Part shown: positions 51,046 to 63,247 of the stretch, one piece after another | How positions within the stretch are numbered: position 1 is the first letter of the stretch | How the letters are laid out: the number at the start of each line of letters is the position of its first letter | Source of the DNA: Tupaia tana | Taxonomy: Eukaryota; Chordata; Mammalia; Scandentia; Tupaiidae | DNA: 64,000 bases | Assembly: GCA_026018925.1 (NCBI GenBank) | Contig: JAKSZU010000031.1 | Coordinates: 8,331,448 to 8,395,447, forward strand | Reading direction: 5' to 3' | Made by a program: the position numbers and the translations under genes | Notes under the pieces: model-generated | Databases searched by the model: none | What the model was told of the DNA's origin: nothing | The model's input: the letters and a program-made list of their open reading frames with translations, nothing else

Positions 51046-52189
51046 TAGAGGACTACTTCTAAATCATTGACAGTGCTGAAGATGGGAGGGGTGCTTCCCT
51101 GCAGTGTTTCCATAGGACAGACAGGAACACACTCTCTGTACCCGTCTGGGCTCTACTAAGACGTGGCCAGGAAGACATGGAGCCTAGCAGACTGAAAGTC
51201 TTTGACAGCCAGCAGAGAATGAGTCAGAAGAATCCACTAAAGCAGTGTCAGCAGAAATAACCCATTCTGCAGAAATAATAATTAATGCAGTTTATTTCTA
51301 AACACAGATATGAGTGGCAAGACCTGAAGAAAGAGAAATATACATTTCTCAGGGTGATGAGATACAGGGCTTCCTTTTATTTGGTTTTGAGAGTGAGAGA
51401 CAAGGTTTGGGATTAGTGAAAAGTTTTCCCATTGATTTGACCCAAAAAGGCAGGACATCTGGAAGCAAGGGCTTGTAGGTTATAGGTAGGTTTTTCTGTG
51501 TTTCGGAAAAGGATAGGTAAAGACAAGACTTTAACAGAGATAAGGAGACTTTTGCCATCAGAAGAGACTGTCCCAAGGACAGGGTGTAGAAAGAGTCCTA
51601 TCAGTGAGTCCAAATGGTCTGTTAATCCTGCGAGGTACGCCTACATCAGTGTGGGTCCTGGCTGCTTTGAATGGTCATAGCAATCTACTGGTGTGGGTGG
51701 CAGTCACCCATCCCAAAGATACTGTGCCAGGGACAGGATACAGGAAAAGTCTTGTTATCAAATGGGTCAAAATGGTCTATGAATGTTTGTGACTCATCCC
51801 ACGTCCTCTAGAAGTGAGTTTTGGAAACAAGAAAAGACAGTCAGACTTCGGTCCCTAACAGCCAAAGGTGCTCACTGAGAGTCTGGAGGAGTGAGCCAGA
51901 AGAAGCTCACTCCATAGCATCTGAAGTAATTTTATGGAGTGGAAGTGGGGACTGAAAGTAAGGTCTTCCTAGATATCCATCCATACAAGCACAGTGGTCC
52001 AGTCTTTCCCCTCTACAGCAAGCATTTGTGTGATCCTGTTGCCTGGGTTTCTCCTTGGAAAGTGCACATGTTCTATTCTGAGAAGATGTCTACAGAATCC
52101 ATATAAAAACAGCTTCACCAATATGTATTATGCATAAAATACTTTCATTGTTTCTGACCTTCCCGGGAACCCTGGAGTTACTTTTCTCT
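51046..52189. other. SINE-free region with diverged internal repeats
   Basis: 51629-51706 repeats the segment at about 50008. Also CCCAAGGACAGGGTGTAGAAAG (about 51573) and GCCAGGGACAGGATACAGGAAA (about 51727) are related, both followed by TC(C/A)AAATGGTCT-like strings, about 154 bp apart. An unidentified repeat, perhaps an old LTR, may lie here. Confidence 0.4.
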
Positions 52190-53144
52190 TTTTTTTTCTT
52201 TAAGATTTACTCATTTATCTATTCAACATCAATTTTATTTTTTATTCATTTATTTTTTAAATTTTATTTTAATTTACATTTTATGACATGTCTTTACAGT
52301 ACACATTTCTTTTTCCAACACAAATACCATGCATGTCAATCAAGAGAAGGATATTACTATACATTATCATCACCAAATAGCTTCTCATTTTCTGCCAGTT
52401 AGCATACTTTCACCCATTTTTTCTTTCCCCTCCCTCCCTTCCATACTAAGCTTTTTTTTTCACATTTTTTTGATTCATAAAAGATCTTAAAGTATGGACA
52501 AGGCTAGAATCTAGTGACGAGTGCACTGTAATTTTCTTCTGAAGTATTTTTTTTCTCTCTCCATTCCCTCTTTTACTAAAAAGAGGTATAAACTAACTTA
52601 TTTGCAAAAATAAAAAGGTTAATCTCAATTTTGTCTGTTATTTGCACAAAGCCCTAGAAGAATAATTTAGAATGCAAGGCATTAGATACTATTGCATTAT
52701 TGAACTTATTGCAAATAACCATTTTGCCACAAAATAAGAATGCTCACAAATATTTTCCAATTGCAAAGGGGTCAGGAAGGGAGAAAAGTTTATGTTTCAA
52801 TTAAAAAAAATTCTTTTTAACAAATCGCTTAACCCAACAACTCAAAAGTAAACAAAAATCTTTAAATCTGGAAGACACAGCATCGAAGAAAATCAGTAAT
52901 GTTTTAGAAAAAAGTCATAGGATTCTATTTCACCAGTTCAGTCTCGCGTAATCTCTCTTTTGTTGAATTTGCAGTGTTACTGTGGTCTGACCTTTCCGTT
53001 AACATTCGACATTATTATTGATATTTCAGAACTTGTCCCTACCATTAAGTTGGCCATTTTCTTTGTCATTTTTTGTTCTCTTATTTGTCTGACTATCTTT
53101 ACTGAGTGTCTTTAGTTTTCCTGGATAGTACTCCCTTCAGAACT

Positions 53145-54370
53145 TCTTCTTCTTCTTTTTTTTTTTTTTTTGGAGAAGTTTTTGCTATAGAGTGCGTGCA
53201 CTTGCCAGAAAGACAGAGAGAGATAGAGAGATAGAAAGCAAGAAATCACTCCCCGGGGGGATGGCCATGCTGCAATCCCTTCTCCTCCATTCTTCTCTCG
53301 GGATCTTGGGCACACACACACACACGTGCCTGGTGTGGGTTTAAGCCACCGGGTCTGGGACTCGAACTGTGGTCGGCTACATGGGAGTTCAGCAACATAG
53401 CCATTACGCTAACTGCTGGCCCCACCTTCAGAACTTCTTGAAGAGCTGGTCTGGTGTTGGTAAATTCTTTCAGGTTTTGTTTATCTGAGAATGTTTTTAT
53501 CTTTTCTTCCCACATGAAGGATAATCTTGCCGATACAGTATTTTTGGTTGAAGTTGTTTTTCACTTAATGCTTTGAATGTATTTTTTCATTCTTTCCTTG
53601 CTTGCATTGTTTCCAATGAGAGGTCTGATGTTAGCCTAATGGGATGTCATTTGACAGTAACCTGATATTTTTCTCTTGCCAATTTTAGTATCTTATCTCT
53701 GTTTGTGATTTTGGTCAGTCTGGCTATGGTGTGCCTTGGAGAAGATCTTCTTGGGTTGATTCTATGTGGGGTCCTTTGTATTTCTTGGGTCTGGATATTT
53801 GACTGCCTCTCTAGGTATGAAAAGTTTTCCCCAGGATTTCATGGAATAAATGATCAATGCCCTGATTAGTTTCTTCACCTTCTGGGATCCCGATTATCCA
53901 GACATTTGGGCATCTAACGGTATGTGGTACTACTTGAATATCATTCTCATTTTGGGGGGTTATTTTTTCAGTCATTTTGGTGAATTTTTCTAGGTCAGAC
54001 ATTCTATCTTCTACATCTGAGATTCTATCTTCTGCATAATCTAGTCTGCTTTTAATACTTTCAAGGGAGGTTTTGATTTCCTGTATTACAGCCTTCATCT
54101 CTAACAGTTCTGTTTGATTATTTTTTATGGTGTGTATTTCTTCTTTCAGACTGTACAAGAACTTCCTCACTTCCTGGAACTCATTTCTTTTTGCCTACAT
54201 TTTCTGGAGTTTATTGTCTCTCTTCTCTTGCATCTCTGCTAGCTTTATCACTATGAATATCCTAAATTCTTTATCTGACATTTGCATGAGTTCCATTGTA
54301 CTGTCTGTGGATGATGAAGGGCTGTTCTTTCCCCTTGGGAGAGAGATATTTTCTTGATTTCTCATATTCC
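53145..54370 (-). pseudogene. L1-type ORF1p relic, broken
   Basis: ORF1p is the RNA-binding chaperone of L1-type retrotransposons: it trimerises through a coiled coil and coats the element RNA. One open segment (54170 back to 53811, 119 codons) holds a heptad-like coiled coil at residues 20-65 (ESIKSRLDYAEDRISDVEDR) and then WIIGIPEGEE at residues 91-100, a hallmark of the central RRM domain. Farther on, in another frame, lies the C-terminal signature FSDKQNLKEFTNTRPALQEV (about 53430-53490). Stops, frame changes and a SINE-A inserted near the 3' end (53159-53425) make it non-functional. Sequence to about 54370 probably encodes the N-terminus, but it has no intact frame. Confidence 0.85.
53159..53425 (-). 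repeat. SINE-A nested in the L1-type element
   Basis: Perfect 14-bp target-site duplication CTTCAGAACTTCTT at 53145-53158 and 53426-53439. Complete copy. Confidence 0.96.
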
Positions 54371-54798
54371 TTGTGCATTTGTGGTGGTGGTTTCTGGTCA
54401 GCTGATGGATTATGCGGTACTTCCTATCTTCTTGGAGTTAATTCTGAGTGCTAGAGGTGCGTGGACCGAGACGGCCTGCAATTTTTCTGCAGTTCCGTTT
54501 CCCTGATCCTCACCAAGCAACCTGGACTTTTGTCAATGGAACTGGCTATTCCAAAGGCCTCATAGTTTCAAGGGAATGGGGGCACCTGGGATGAAGTGTG
54601 GTGTTTAAAGTATTCTGAGGTTTCACTCCTGTGCACCTAGACCTGCCAAGACACTCAATCTGCCTAGACACTCAATGTGTGGAAGGTGAGAAGCAAGGTG
54701 AGAAAGTCAGGTAAAAGAAAGGAAACAAAGAAAAAAAGGCAAAACAAAAACAAAAACAAAAACAAAACAATGAAAAGGGGAAAATTTTATTTAAAAAG

Positions 54799-54800
<2 letters not shown>

Positions 54801-54853
<53 letters not shown>
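54801..54853. repeat. (TA)n microsatellite
   Basis: About 26 TA units with one AC interruption, adjoining the 3' end of a SINE. Confidence 0.95.
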
Positions 54854-54854
54854 T

Positions 54855-55088
54855 TAAGGTTTTGCTATAGGCAGTGTGTGCTCACCAGAGAGAGAGAGAG
54901 AGAAAATCAGAAAGACACAGAGAGAAGGACAGTGAGAAATCGTCCCCCCCAGGGGTATGGCCATGCCACAATCCCTCCTCCTCCACTCTCCTCCCAAGAT
55001 TCTGGGCACACACACACACACATGTTCCTCATGTGATTTTCAAGCCACTACCCCTGGGACTCAAACCACAGTCAGCCATGTGGTTTTA
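54855..55088 (-). repeat. SINE-A, head truncated
   Basis: TTTAAGGTTTTGCTATAGGC through the body to CCACAGTCAGCCATGTGG, where it stops before the head. GA tract present. Confidence 0.82.
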
Positions 55089-55709
55089 GGTCACACTTCT
55101 ATGAGGTGTCTGAATGAACAATTGATTCTGAGTTTTAACTCACATTAGTAATCCATGTTAACCCAATTAGATCAAAATGTTTAGTGAGTGACCACTGCAC
55201 TAAAATACATTTCCATAGAATCTTGAAGAATAAAGTTTGCTTTGTAAACTTATTGTCCCTAAATATCAGTGATTCTGGGATGGTATTTTTGCCTCCCATC
55301 CCTGATAGAGAAGATATAATTGAAGTTTATTTGAAATCTTTCTCACTGCAAAATCCAAATGTAATAGTAGGTTTCTGTCATTTTCATTCTTGGAGATCAC
55401 TGTGAGGTCTTCTGAACCAAATCTGGTTTATTGAAAAAGCACTGAGGTGTGCAAATTGCAATTTGCTGTGGCAGGAAGGGTTAATGGAAATTCGAGAGAT
55501 GGGGGCAACAGATGCTAGCTAGTGTGGGAAACTGTTGGGCTTCCTCAGCCCAGTGGTCAGAGAACTCAAGCCCTCATGTCCCAGTTACTCACTTTGGTTG
55601 CTTATACATCTTTGTGTATTTTTGGCTTGTTCTATATTTTGTGGTTCACATGGGACTATCATGGTGAATAGGCTGAACCCTGCAAACACTCACTGCTGCT
55701 TTAGTAGTT
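55089..55709. other. Unique sequence, nothing recognised
   Basis: About 620 bp; no repeat or exon recognised. Confidence 0.5.
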
Positions 55710-55820
55710 TGTTTTTTATTGTGTATGTGTCCATGCACTAGAGTGTATGCACTTGCCAGAGAGAGACAGAAGGAGAGGGAGAAAACACTGCTGTTCCTGC
55801 TCCCCATTCTCATATTACAT
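55710..55820 (-). repeat. SINE-A fragment
   Basis: 3' side only: AGAGTGTATGCACTTGCCAG, GA stretch, and a body remnant near TCCCCATTCTC. Confidence 0.55.
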
Positions 55821-55901
55821 GTTAAAAATGCATACCAAGTCCATGTTGTCATGAATCTAAGCTTTTCCTTTGTAAAAGTTCAGACCCAAAGGGACTCTGG
55901 T

Positions 55902-56153
55902 TTGGTTTTGTTTTGCTATAGGGTGCATGTGCTTGCCAGAGAGACACAGAGAGAAAGAAAATAGAAAGCATGCGGTCTCCCCTCATTGGGGATGGCCACA
56001 CTGCAATCCCTTCTCCTCCATTCTCCTCTTAGGAGTTTGGGCACACACGCACATGCGCCCGACATGAGTTTTAAGCCGGCGGGTCCAGGACTTCAACGGC
56101 AGTGGAATACGTGGGAGTCCAGCAATGTCACCATTATGCCATCTACTGGTCCC
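55902..56153 (-). repeat. SINE-A
   Basis: (TTTTG)n-like lead-in, GCTATAGGGTGCATGTGCTTG to the head complement GCCATCTACTGGTCCC. Confidence 0.9.
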
Positions 56154-56261
56154 GATTTTTTTTTAAAGGAGTCTAGATTTTATTCTTCAACTGAAACAAT
56201 TGGAGTCTTTGATGCGTCTGGTACAGTGTGTTTATTTGCAAGTCTGAGCTTTGCCTTCAAA

Positions 56262-56470
56262 GGTGCGGATTTGGGAATCACATCCCATGGGACAAAATTG
56301 GCCTGCCTGTTGTTTTTGTAAATAAATTTTTATTGGAACACAGCCATGCTGGTTGCTTACACATTGCCCATGGCTCAGCTGAGTACTTGTGACAGCTTGT
56401 AAGCTGCTTAAAGCTGAAAATATTCAAAATCTGGTCTATTAAATAAAGAGTATTCCAGCGCCTGCTCTAT
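56262..56470 (-). mobile_element. hAT fragment
   Basis: GTAAATAAATTTTTATTGGA then ACACAGCCATGCTGGTTGC and GTACTTGTGACAGCTTGTAAG are the antisense landmarks of the same hAT family as at 16424-17718. Confidence 0.75.
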
Positions 56471-56565
56471 GAAAAAGAACAGTTCTAATGATAGCACGAA
56501 ACCCACCTAACCATTTAAAGTGCTGTTTTTTAATCTGTATGATCAGTGCCCATTTCCTTTCTTTT

Positions 56566-56644
56566 AAAAAAAAAAACTATTTAGTTTTATTTATTATTGT
56601 TATTTTTTAAAACTTGCTATACAGCATAAGCACTCACCAGAGAC

Positions 56645-56704
<60 letters not shown>

Positions 56705-56752
56705 TGAGAAAGCAAGCTGCCTAGTCTGGGACTCAAACTGCCGTTGGCCATT
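56566..56752 (-). repeat. SINE-B with expanded GA tract, head lost
   Basis: Tail TTGCTATACAGCATAAGCAC, then a (GA)n run at 56646-56700, then GAGAAAGCAAGCTGCCTAG and a B box. It ends at GTTGGCCATTTGG without the head. Confidence 0.8.
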
Positions 56753-56774
56753 TGGGGCCCATCCTTTTTCCTCT

Positions 56775-57003
56775 TCCTTTTTAAAATTTTTAGAGGGTGT
56801 GTGCACTTGCCAGAGAGAGAGAGTGAGAAAGCACCCCTCATGGAGGATGGTCATCTCAATCCCTTCTAGTTCTCCTTTTGAGATTTTGGGCATGCACACA
56901 CACATGCCTGGCTTCTTTCTCAAGCCTCCAGGTTGGGGACTTGATCCATGCAGTTGGCCCTGGGGGATCCAGCAGCCTTAATCACAACGTCACCAGCTGG
57001 CCC
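56775..57003 (-). repeat. SINE-A, diverged
   Basis: TTTTTAGAGGGTGTGTGCAC to the head complement CACCAGCTGGCCC; the body is shortened. Confidence 0.75.
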
Positions 57004-57423
57004 ATCAGCACTCATTTGTAACCACAAAGCATTGTTCTCAGTTATTTCAGTCATCAAATAATTTTTCTGCATGGAAGAGAATTCTGGAGACACGTTAATA
57101 ACATTCCTAGAATTGGGGCTTTGCTTTCTTGCTGACCTATTTCTCTTACTTATTTGATTAGCCATACAATTCTATTTCAGTTATTTTTAGGTTGATGTCA
57201 ATTGATTTTCTTTAAACAAAGATGCTGAACATGTTAGAGCAGGAATAAAACTGAGATCTTCAGGCATCCTTGTTCAGATTATAGGGGATAGTTTCCATGT
57301 ATCATTTTTTTGGGACACAGCAGACTTGCTAATATGTAGGGAGGCAGACATTCTACTTGGTTGGCTTAGTTTACTAACTAACCATGATCACTATTCTTTT
57401 CTTTTTAAAAATCTTAAAAATCG
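57004..57423. other. Unique sequence, nothing recognised
   Basis: About 420 bp; nothing recognised. Confidence 0.5.
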
Positions 57424-57609
57424 AGGGCTGGCTCTGTGGTCTGGTGGTAAGGCAGCTGGATCCTACATGGCTGAACATGCCTTCAAGTCCCAGAACAAAC
57501 AACTTGAGGAGCATGCCAGGTGTGTGTGTGTATGTACCCCAAATATGGACAAGAGGGAGAAGTGGAGGAACAGGCATTGCAGCGTGACCATTCCCCGTGC
57601 AAAATGCTT

Positions 57610-57667
<58 letters not shown>

Positions 57668-57700
57668 GTTTCTCTCTGGGGAGTGCACCTGTCCTTTTCT
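57424..57700 (+). repeat. SINE-A, diverged, with (CT)n expansion
   Basis: Head AGGGCTGGCTCTGTGGTCTG, weak B box CTTCAAGTCC, (CT)n at 57611-57663 in place of the CT-rich part, end GGGAGTGCACCTGTCC. Confidence 0.75.
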
Positions 57701-58091
57701 TTACTAATCACAAATGTCTATTTTCCCACATTGAAACATTTCTTCCTTACAGTTGATGGAGCCTCAAATGACACGTGACAATATTTTATTTCTCTTTTTT
57801 AATGGTATGTAAAATAATCATGTGTATGGCAAGTGACAGTGTCTTCATTCTGATGAAACCTGACGAAGCAGAGTTTATGAGTCGTCTTCTTGCTGGATAA
57901 AACCCTTCCCTCCTTTGAGTCTGGAGTTTCTGATTGATGACTTACTTGCCCACCCTAAGTAGGGACTCGGCATCAGAAATATGAAGTACTCGCTTAGATC
58001 ATGGGAAGTTCAGACCTCGTCTGCGTAAGGGAGCAATCAAAACGAAAACATAAATTGTTTAGGATCAATGCACATTCTGAGCTAGGCAGTC
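57701..58091. other. Unique sequence, nothing recognised
   Basis: About 390 bp; nothing recognised. Confidence 0.5.
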
Positions 58092-58328
58092 TTTTCTTTT
58101 TTCAAGAGAAATTTTTGCTGTAGGGTGTGTGCACTCGCCAGAGAGACAGAAAGTTGGAAATCACTCTCTGGGGTTACACTGCTATCCCTTCTCCATTCTC
58201 CTCTCAGGATTTTGGGCATGCACACACACATGCCTGGTGTGAGTTTTAAACCGCTGGGTCCAGGATGCGAACTGCAGTCAATCACGTGGCAGTCCAGTGC
58301 TTTAACCACGATGCCACCTGCTAGCCCC
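58092..58328 (-). repeat. SINE-A
   Basis: TTTTTGCTGTAGGGTGTGTGC to the head complement GCCACCTGCTAGCCCC; the hairpin is degraded. Confidence 0.87.
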
Positions 58329-58828
58329 AGGATACACAGTCTCTTGATCAGCCTGCAGGTGGAAAGGAAAAGGAGGCTGGAAGAGAACACACCCATGCCC
58401 TGACTCTGCACAGGCGGCTAGGTTCCTGGAAACCTGGTGCATGGTACAATTACATTCCACTGAACTGCACACCCAATGTGGAGGCCTCACAGTTAGGTGA
58501 CATTAAGCACAGGAAAGGTACGTTACTGAGCTGAGTGAGTTCCAGTTCAGCGTTCTCTACATGCCACACTCATTCCTTCGCTCTCCACCATCTCACAGTG
58601 AGCACCAAACCAAACACACAGAATAGCATCTTTTTTTTTAAAGCATTCAAAAACTGTTACCTGCTATCGTTGGCATGCTGTTCGACTTTCAGCCACTTGC
58701 CACAGGTAGATAAAATGATGTTTTATTTTTCTTAGCTGAACTTAGCATTTTTGCCCAGGTAAGGTGCTCATAAATACATTTGTTTGTTGTTTTTAGCTCT
58801 TTGGGGATAGTATGTAGGAGAGATGTAT
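58329..58828. other. Unique sequence, nothing recognised
   Basis: About 500 bp; nothing recognised. Confidence 0.5.
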
Positions 58829-58839
58829 AAGAATTAACT

Positions 58840-59030
58840 GGGACCAGCAGGTGGCGTGGTGGTTAAGGCGCTGGACACTCCCGCATGGCCAACCAGGGTT
58901 CAAGTCCTGAATCTGGTGGCTTGCTTTCTCACTTCCTCTCTCTCTCACTCTCAACCTCTGTCTCTCTCTGGTCAAATTTAAAAAATAAATGAATGAATAA
59001 ATAAAATAAAATAAATAATTTTTTAAAAAA
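58840..59030 (+). repeat. SINE-B
   Basis: Head GGGACCAGCAGGTGGCGTGG, tail CTGGTCAAATTTAAAAAATA. Target-site duplication AAGAATTAACT (58829-58839) / AAGAATTAATT (59031-59041). Confidence 0.94.
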
Positions 59031-59041
59031 GAATTAATTAA

Positions 59042-59523
59042 TATTGCATGTCTATAAATGATAAAAATATATGCATCCTATACATGTACGTACATATATA
59101 TGCATGTATATAGTCCTGAAAATTGGAAGGTTTTTTTTTTAAATCCACTTAATCCTGTTCACCACAAGGATCATTTTCTTTACCACTCTGCTTTCTCTAT
59201 CCCTTCTTCAAATCCATCCATTAGATTAGTATCTAATGGAAAATAACATGGCCTTTGAAGATAATTCCTTTCTTAGTTCTGAGGACGACAACAACAGAAA
59301 AACCAAACAAAAATTAATAATAGAGTAAGCATATTTTTTCCAAATTTTAAATGGTAACCAATGACCTGTTTAAAAATAGGTTGCCATGGTTTGATTCATG
59401 AGTTGTTTTATAAATGAATTGTAGTTATGTTAACGTTAAAATGAATAATTTTTCTTCATTGATTGGATATAATTAAATAAATGAGAAATAAATAGAACAC
59501 TTAGCTTCTATATCTGTGTTGCT
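59042..59523. other. A/T-rich unique sequence
   Basis: About 480 bp; short (TACATA)n-like stretch near 59080-59110; otherwise nothing. Confidence 0.5.
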
Positions 59524-59788
59524 TGTTTTTTTTTTTTTTTTTTTTTTTTCATAGTTTGCTATAGAATGCATGCACTCCCCAGAGAGAAAGAGAGAGAGAA
59601 AATGAAAAATCACGCTCTAGGAGTATGTCCACATTGTAATCCCTTCTCCATTTTTTTTCTCTGGATTCTGAGCATACACAAACAGGAGTCTGGCATCTTT
59701 TTTCAAGCTGCTGGGCCCAGGACTCAAACCATGCACTCAGCCATGTGTGATCCAGACGCCTTATCCACTATGCCACTTGCTGGCCCCC
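59524..59788 (-). repeat. SINE-A
   Basis: Poly-T of about 24, TTTGCTATAGAATGCATGC, head complement GCCACTTGCTGGCCCCC. Confidence 0.86.
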
Positions 59789-60884
59789 ACGTTTATGTTT
59801 TTGATTACCATAAAGTGAAAGGATACTCATTCTGATTTGAAATAACTCCTGTCCTAATATTTTCACCCCCGTCTTGACAAGTCTCTGAGTAATTAACTTG
59901 TAATATCACAAGTTACATATTCACATGCATATTGATCAGAAGTTACTTTTCTGACACTAAAATGACCTTTTGTTCAAGGATTTCCAGCTGGCTGTTAGGG
60001 GACCAATTTACACATTTTCTTTATATCTAGAGCATTAATATTCACACATCATTTTTTCCGACCTGTATACGTTTTTCTCATTTCATTCAACTCAGAAATC
60101 CTCATTAAGCTATGATTAAAGCCTTGGAGAGAGACCTTATGTACAGAAACCATATGTTCTCCCATTTATATTCAGGCCATTAATACCATTTCAACGGAAT
60201 CTAAGAAAATGATCCAAGAGAAATAACAGAGGACATCAAAATTTTCTCTTGATGAATATAAAGAACAGTTAAATAGGGTTGCTCTGTAAGACTACTGTCT
60301 TCAGTCCACATCACTGTAAGATAATCCTGATTTTAGTGCACGCATTTTTCAGTACCAAGATTATGTTTCTCTTACACATTCTAACAGAATAGATCCCAGG
60401 GCTTCACCTGGATGTAACATGTTGGAATCCAGGGACCCATCCCATCGTAGAAGCACAGCCAACCATCTGTCTTTGGCTCTTACACAATTTTTGTCAGAAG
60501 AGTAAGAGAATTTTGAAATGTTAAACAGTAAACCTTGCAGCTGTGGGGGAAGAATGAGGATATGAGTCACTTCGTCCATACATAGCACGTATTGCGGGCC
60601 AACTATGCACAATAGTGTTTTGTGCTGTGTGTGTGTTACCTCATGGAATAGTCACAAGGTTACCTATAGAATTCCAAGACTCCATGTCAGTCTCAAATCC
60701 TCAAATGCAAAGATGAACATATTTGTTTCCCATGGTTCTCAGAATATTCACAGACAGCATTTTTAAAAATGTGTACCCAAAAGGGAAATAACTGAATATC
60801 CATAGAGAATGTACAGAATTCTCACATCAAGTGGAAGAACTAAATTACCAGGGTCATTAAGATCATTCCCCTTTTAGGCTCATT
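59789..60884. other. SINE-free stretch, one MIR-like piece
   Basis: About 1.1 kb. A segment at 60590-60670 (GCGGGCCAACTATGCACAAT ... TTACCTCATGGAATAGTCAC) is weakly MIR-like in antisense. No exon supported. Confidence 0.45.
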
Positions 60885-60900
60885 GAGAGAGAGAGTTTTT

Positions 60901-61176
60901 TTTTTTTTTTTTTTTCTTTTTTGGAGAGGTTTTTGCTATAGGGCGCGTGCGCTCGCCAGACAGACAGAGAGAGAGACATAGAGACAGAAAGCGAGAAATC
61001 ACCCCCAGGGGGATGGCCACACCGCAATCCCTTCTCCTCCATTCTCCTCTCGGAATCTTGGGCACGCACGCACACGGCGCCCGGCGTGAGTTTTAAGCCA
61101 CTGGGTCTGGGACGTGAACCGTGGTCAACTACGTGGGAGTCCAGCGACATAGCCATTACGCTAACTGCTGGTTCCC
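60901..61176 (-). repeat. SINE-A, young copy
   Basis: Repeated flank GAGAGAGAGAG-TTTTT at 60885-60900 and 61177-61192. Head starts GGAACC, B box GGTTCACGTCC, intact hairpin. It sits at the 3' tail of the next SINE-A. Confidence 0.95.
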
Positions 61177-61192
61177 GAGAGAGAGAGTTTTT

Positions 61193-61436
61193 TGACAGAG
61201 ACATTTTTGCTATAGGGGCTCACCAAGATACAAGAGAGAGACAGAAAGCAACAAATCACCGCCCAGAGGGGATGGCCATGCCGCAATCCCTTCTCCTCCA
61301 TTCTCCTCTGGGGATTTTGGGCATGCACGCACACACATGCCTGGCATGAGTTCTAAGCCGCTGGGTCTGGGACGTGAACTACGACTGATGACATCAGAGT
61401 CTGGTGATGTAACTATTACACTATCTGCTGGTCCCG
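61193..61436 (-). repeat. SINE-A
   Basis: ATTTTTGCTATAGGGGCTCACC to the head complement ACTATCTGCTGGTCCC. Confidence 0.88.
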
Positions 61437-61476
61437 AGAACATGTATTTTGTATCATTTCTAGGCTACTGTCTTCA

Positions 61477-61729
61477 TTTTTTTTTTAAAAGAGATTTTTT
61501 TTGATACTGGGCATATGCACTTGCTAGAGAGACAGAAAATGAGAAATCCCCCCTTCCCCAAAGAGGGATGGCCACGCCGCAATCCCTTCTCCTCCATTCT
61601 CCTCTCAGGATTTTGGGCATGCAGGCATATGCACCTGGCATGAGTTTCAAGCCTCCGGGTCTGGGACTCGAACCGTGATCGACCGTGTAGGAGTCCATCG
61701 ATGTAAGCGATATACCATCTGCTGGTCCT
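61477..61729 (-). repeat. SINE-A
   Basis: Target-site duplication TGTCTTCA at 61469-61476 and 61730-61737. Head complement ACCATCTGCTGGTCC. Confidence 0.93.
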
Positions 61730-61864
61730 TGTCTTCAGTTGTTTTTAAGCCTGCCTTATTAGTTCAATAAATTATGACAATGAAGATACCAGCCCTGTTT
61801 TCCCGTTCTTCAGAGTTCAAGAGCTGTAGCAGTTGGCACAGAGATCACTAGGAAAACCTATGAA

Positions 61865-62071
61865 GGGGCCAGCAGGTGGCACGGTGGTTGAGGCACTGGA
61901 GTCTCTCACATGGCCAACTACGGTTCAAGTCTCGGACCTGATGCCTTGCTTTCTCACTTTCCCTCTCTGTCTCTGGGACTCTCTCTCTCTGGTGAGCCCA
62001 TGTGCCCGATAGAAAGTTAATAATAATTATTATTATTAATAAATTTAAATAAATAATTCTTTTAAAAAGTG
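61865..62071 (+). repeat. SINE-B with intermediate tail
   Basis: Head GGGGCCAGCAGGTGGCACGG, CT part, GTGAGCCCATGTGCCCGATAG end and (AAT)n-like tail. Flanks ACCTATGAA / ACCTGTGAA. Confidence 0.92.
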
Positions 62072-62708
62072 ACCTGTGAATAGAGAACCCACACTTGATC
62101 TGATAGTCTGTCCTCATATGTGAGAAAAGTGTGAACCGAGTGGATTATTTCGTACCACTGTGCAAACCAAGGCATCGTGAGTTCCAAGTTAGCAAGTGGT
62201 AAACACTTGCCAGGTCTAATAAAGTCATTTCTACTTGGGAATCTCAGCCCGTAGAAGAGGGGCCAAGGATTTCGGTAACGAAGTGTTTTCTTTCAGTGCA
62301 AGTAACATAAGCATTTATTGAAAGAGGAGAGTTGGCCGACACGACACACTTGTTACGGGTCTGTTAGCATGCTTCTTTCATTACTGACTTAGGTTGGGGC
62401 CTAAATTTAGAACTTCGAAAGTCAACAAAGTAAAATGCGTGGAGCAGCTAGCAGGAAAAATGAACTGTGAAACAGAGTAAAAGACAAACGCCTGGAGAGT
62501 GATGCTGCCCATATTTATAAAGTCTTTTTTTCTGCTCAGTTACCTAGCTGCAACTCAGGTTGTTCATTACTGAAACCATGGCTTTTCTTTTATGTCTTAA
62601 CCTGTCAACGGCTTAGACTGAGACCTGATTTTAGTTCAGCCTGTTTATGCTATTTTCAAATGTTCGATATCATTCATTGTTAACAATCAACTTTACATAC
62701 AGCTACGC
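62072..62708. other. Unique sequence, nothing recognised
   Basis: About 640 bp; nothing recognised. Confidence 0.5.
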
Positions 62709-62968
62709 TTTTTTTTTTGGAGAGGGTTTTGCTATAGGGCATGCGTGCTCACCAGAAAGACAGAGAGAGACAGAGAGACAGAAAGTGAGAAATCACCCCC
62801 CAGGGGCGATGGCCACACTGCAATCCCTTCTCCTCCATTCTCCTTTCGGAATCTTGAGCACGCATGCACACATGCCCGGCGTGAGTTTTAAGCCACTGGG
62901 TCCAGGACACGAACCGCGGTCGACTACATGGGAGTCTAGTGACATAACCCTTATGCTAACTGCTGGTC
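62709..62968 (-). repeat. SINE-A
   Basis: TTTTGCTATAGGGCATGCGTG to the head complement GCTAACTGCTGGTC; B box GGTTCGTGTCC. Confidence 0.94.
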
Positions 62969-63247
62969 TATGTTGATTTTTAAAAGAAGATGCACATTCT
63001 TTCACTGCACAACTCACTGACAATTCCAACTGGTAAAAAATCCCACGCACATTAACTCTAAAAGCTACATATTATTCAAATACGTTGCATCAACAGGCTT
63101 AGACAACTCCGTGATTTAATATCAACAAATGCGCTACCGTTGTTAAGACTTGGAAAGGTCCCACAGGGCTATGCAGACCTGTTTTGATTAGCACTTATGG
63201 TATAAAATATTTTTTTAAGGAATGATTTATTAGAAAATGAAAATAGG
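62969..63247. other. Unique spacer
   Basis: About 280 bp; nothing recognised. Confidence 0.45.

Larger units (their letters stand above)
52190..54670 (-). mobile_element. L1-related element with ORF1 and apparently no ORF2 (HAL1-like)
   Basis: Antisense. The T-rich left end (about 52190-52290) looks like a 3' tail, followed by about 850 bp of A/T-rich sequence with no ORF2 landmark, then the ORF1 C-terminus, centre and coiled coil (53145-54370), and 5'UTR-like sequence to about 54670. Excluding the SINE-A at 53159-53425 it is about 2.2 kb, the size and order expected of a half-L1 (HAL1), a non-autonomous lineage that carries ORF1 only. An alternative is an L1 with an internal deletion of ORF2. 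Confidence 0.55.

Noticed and set aside
54801..54853. Cruciform-forming (TA)n as a functional element
   Set aside because: Simple microsatellite next to a SINE tail; nothing supports a function.
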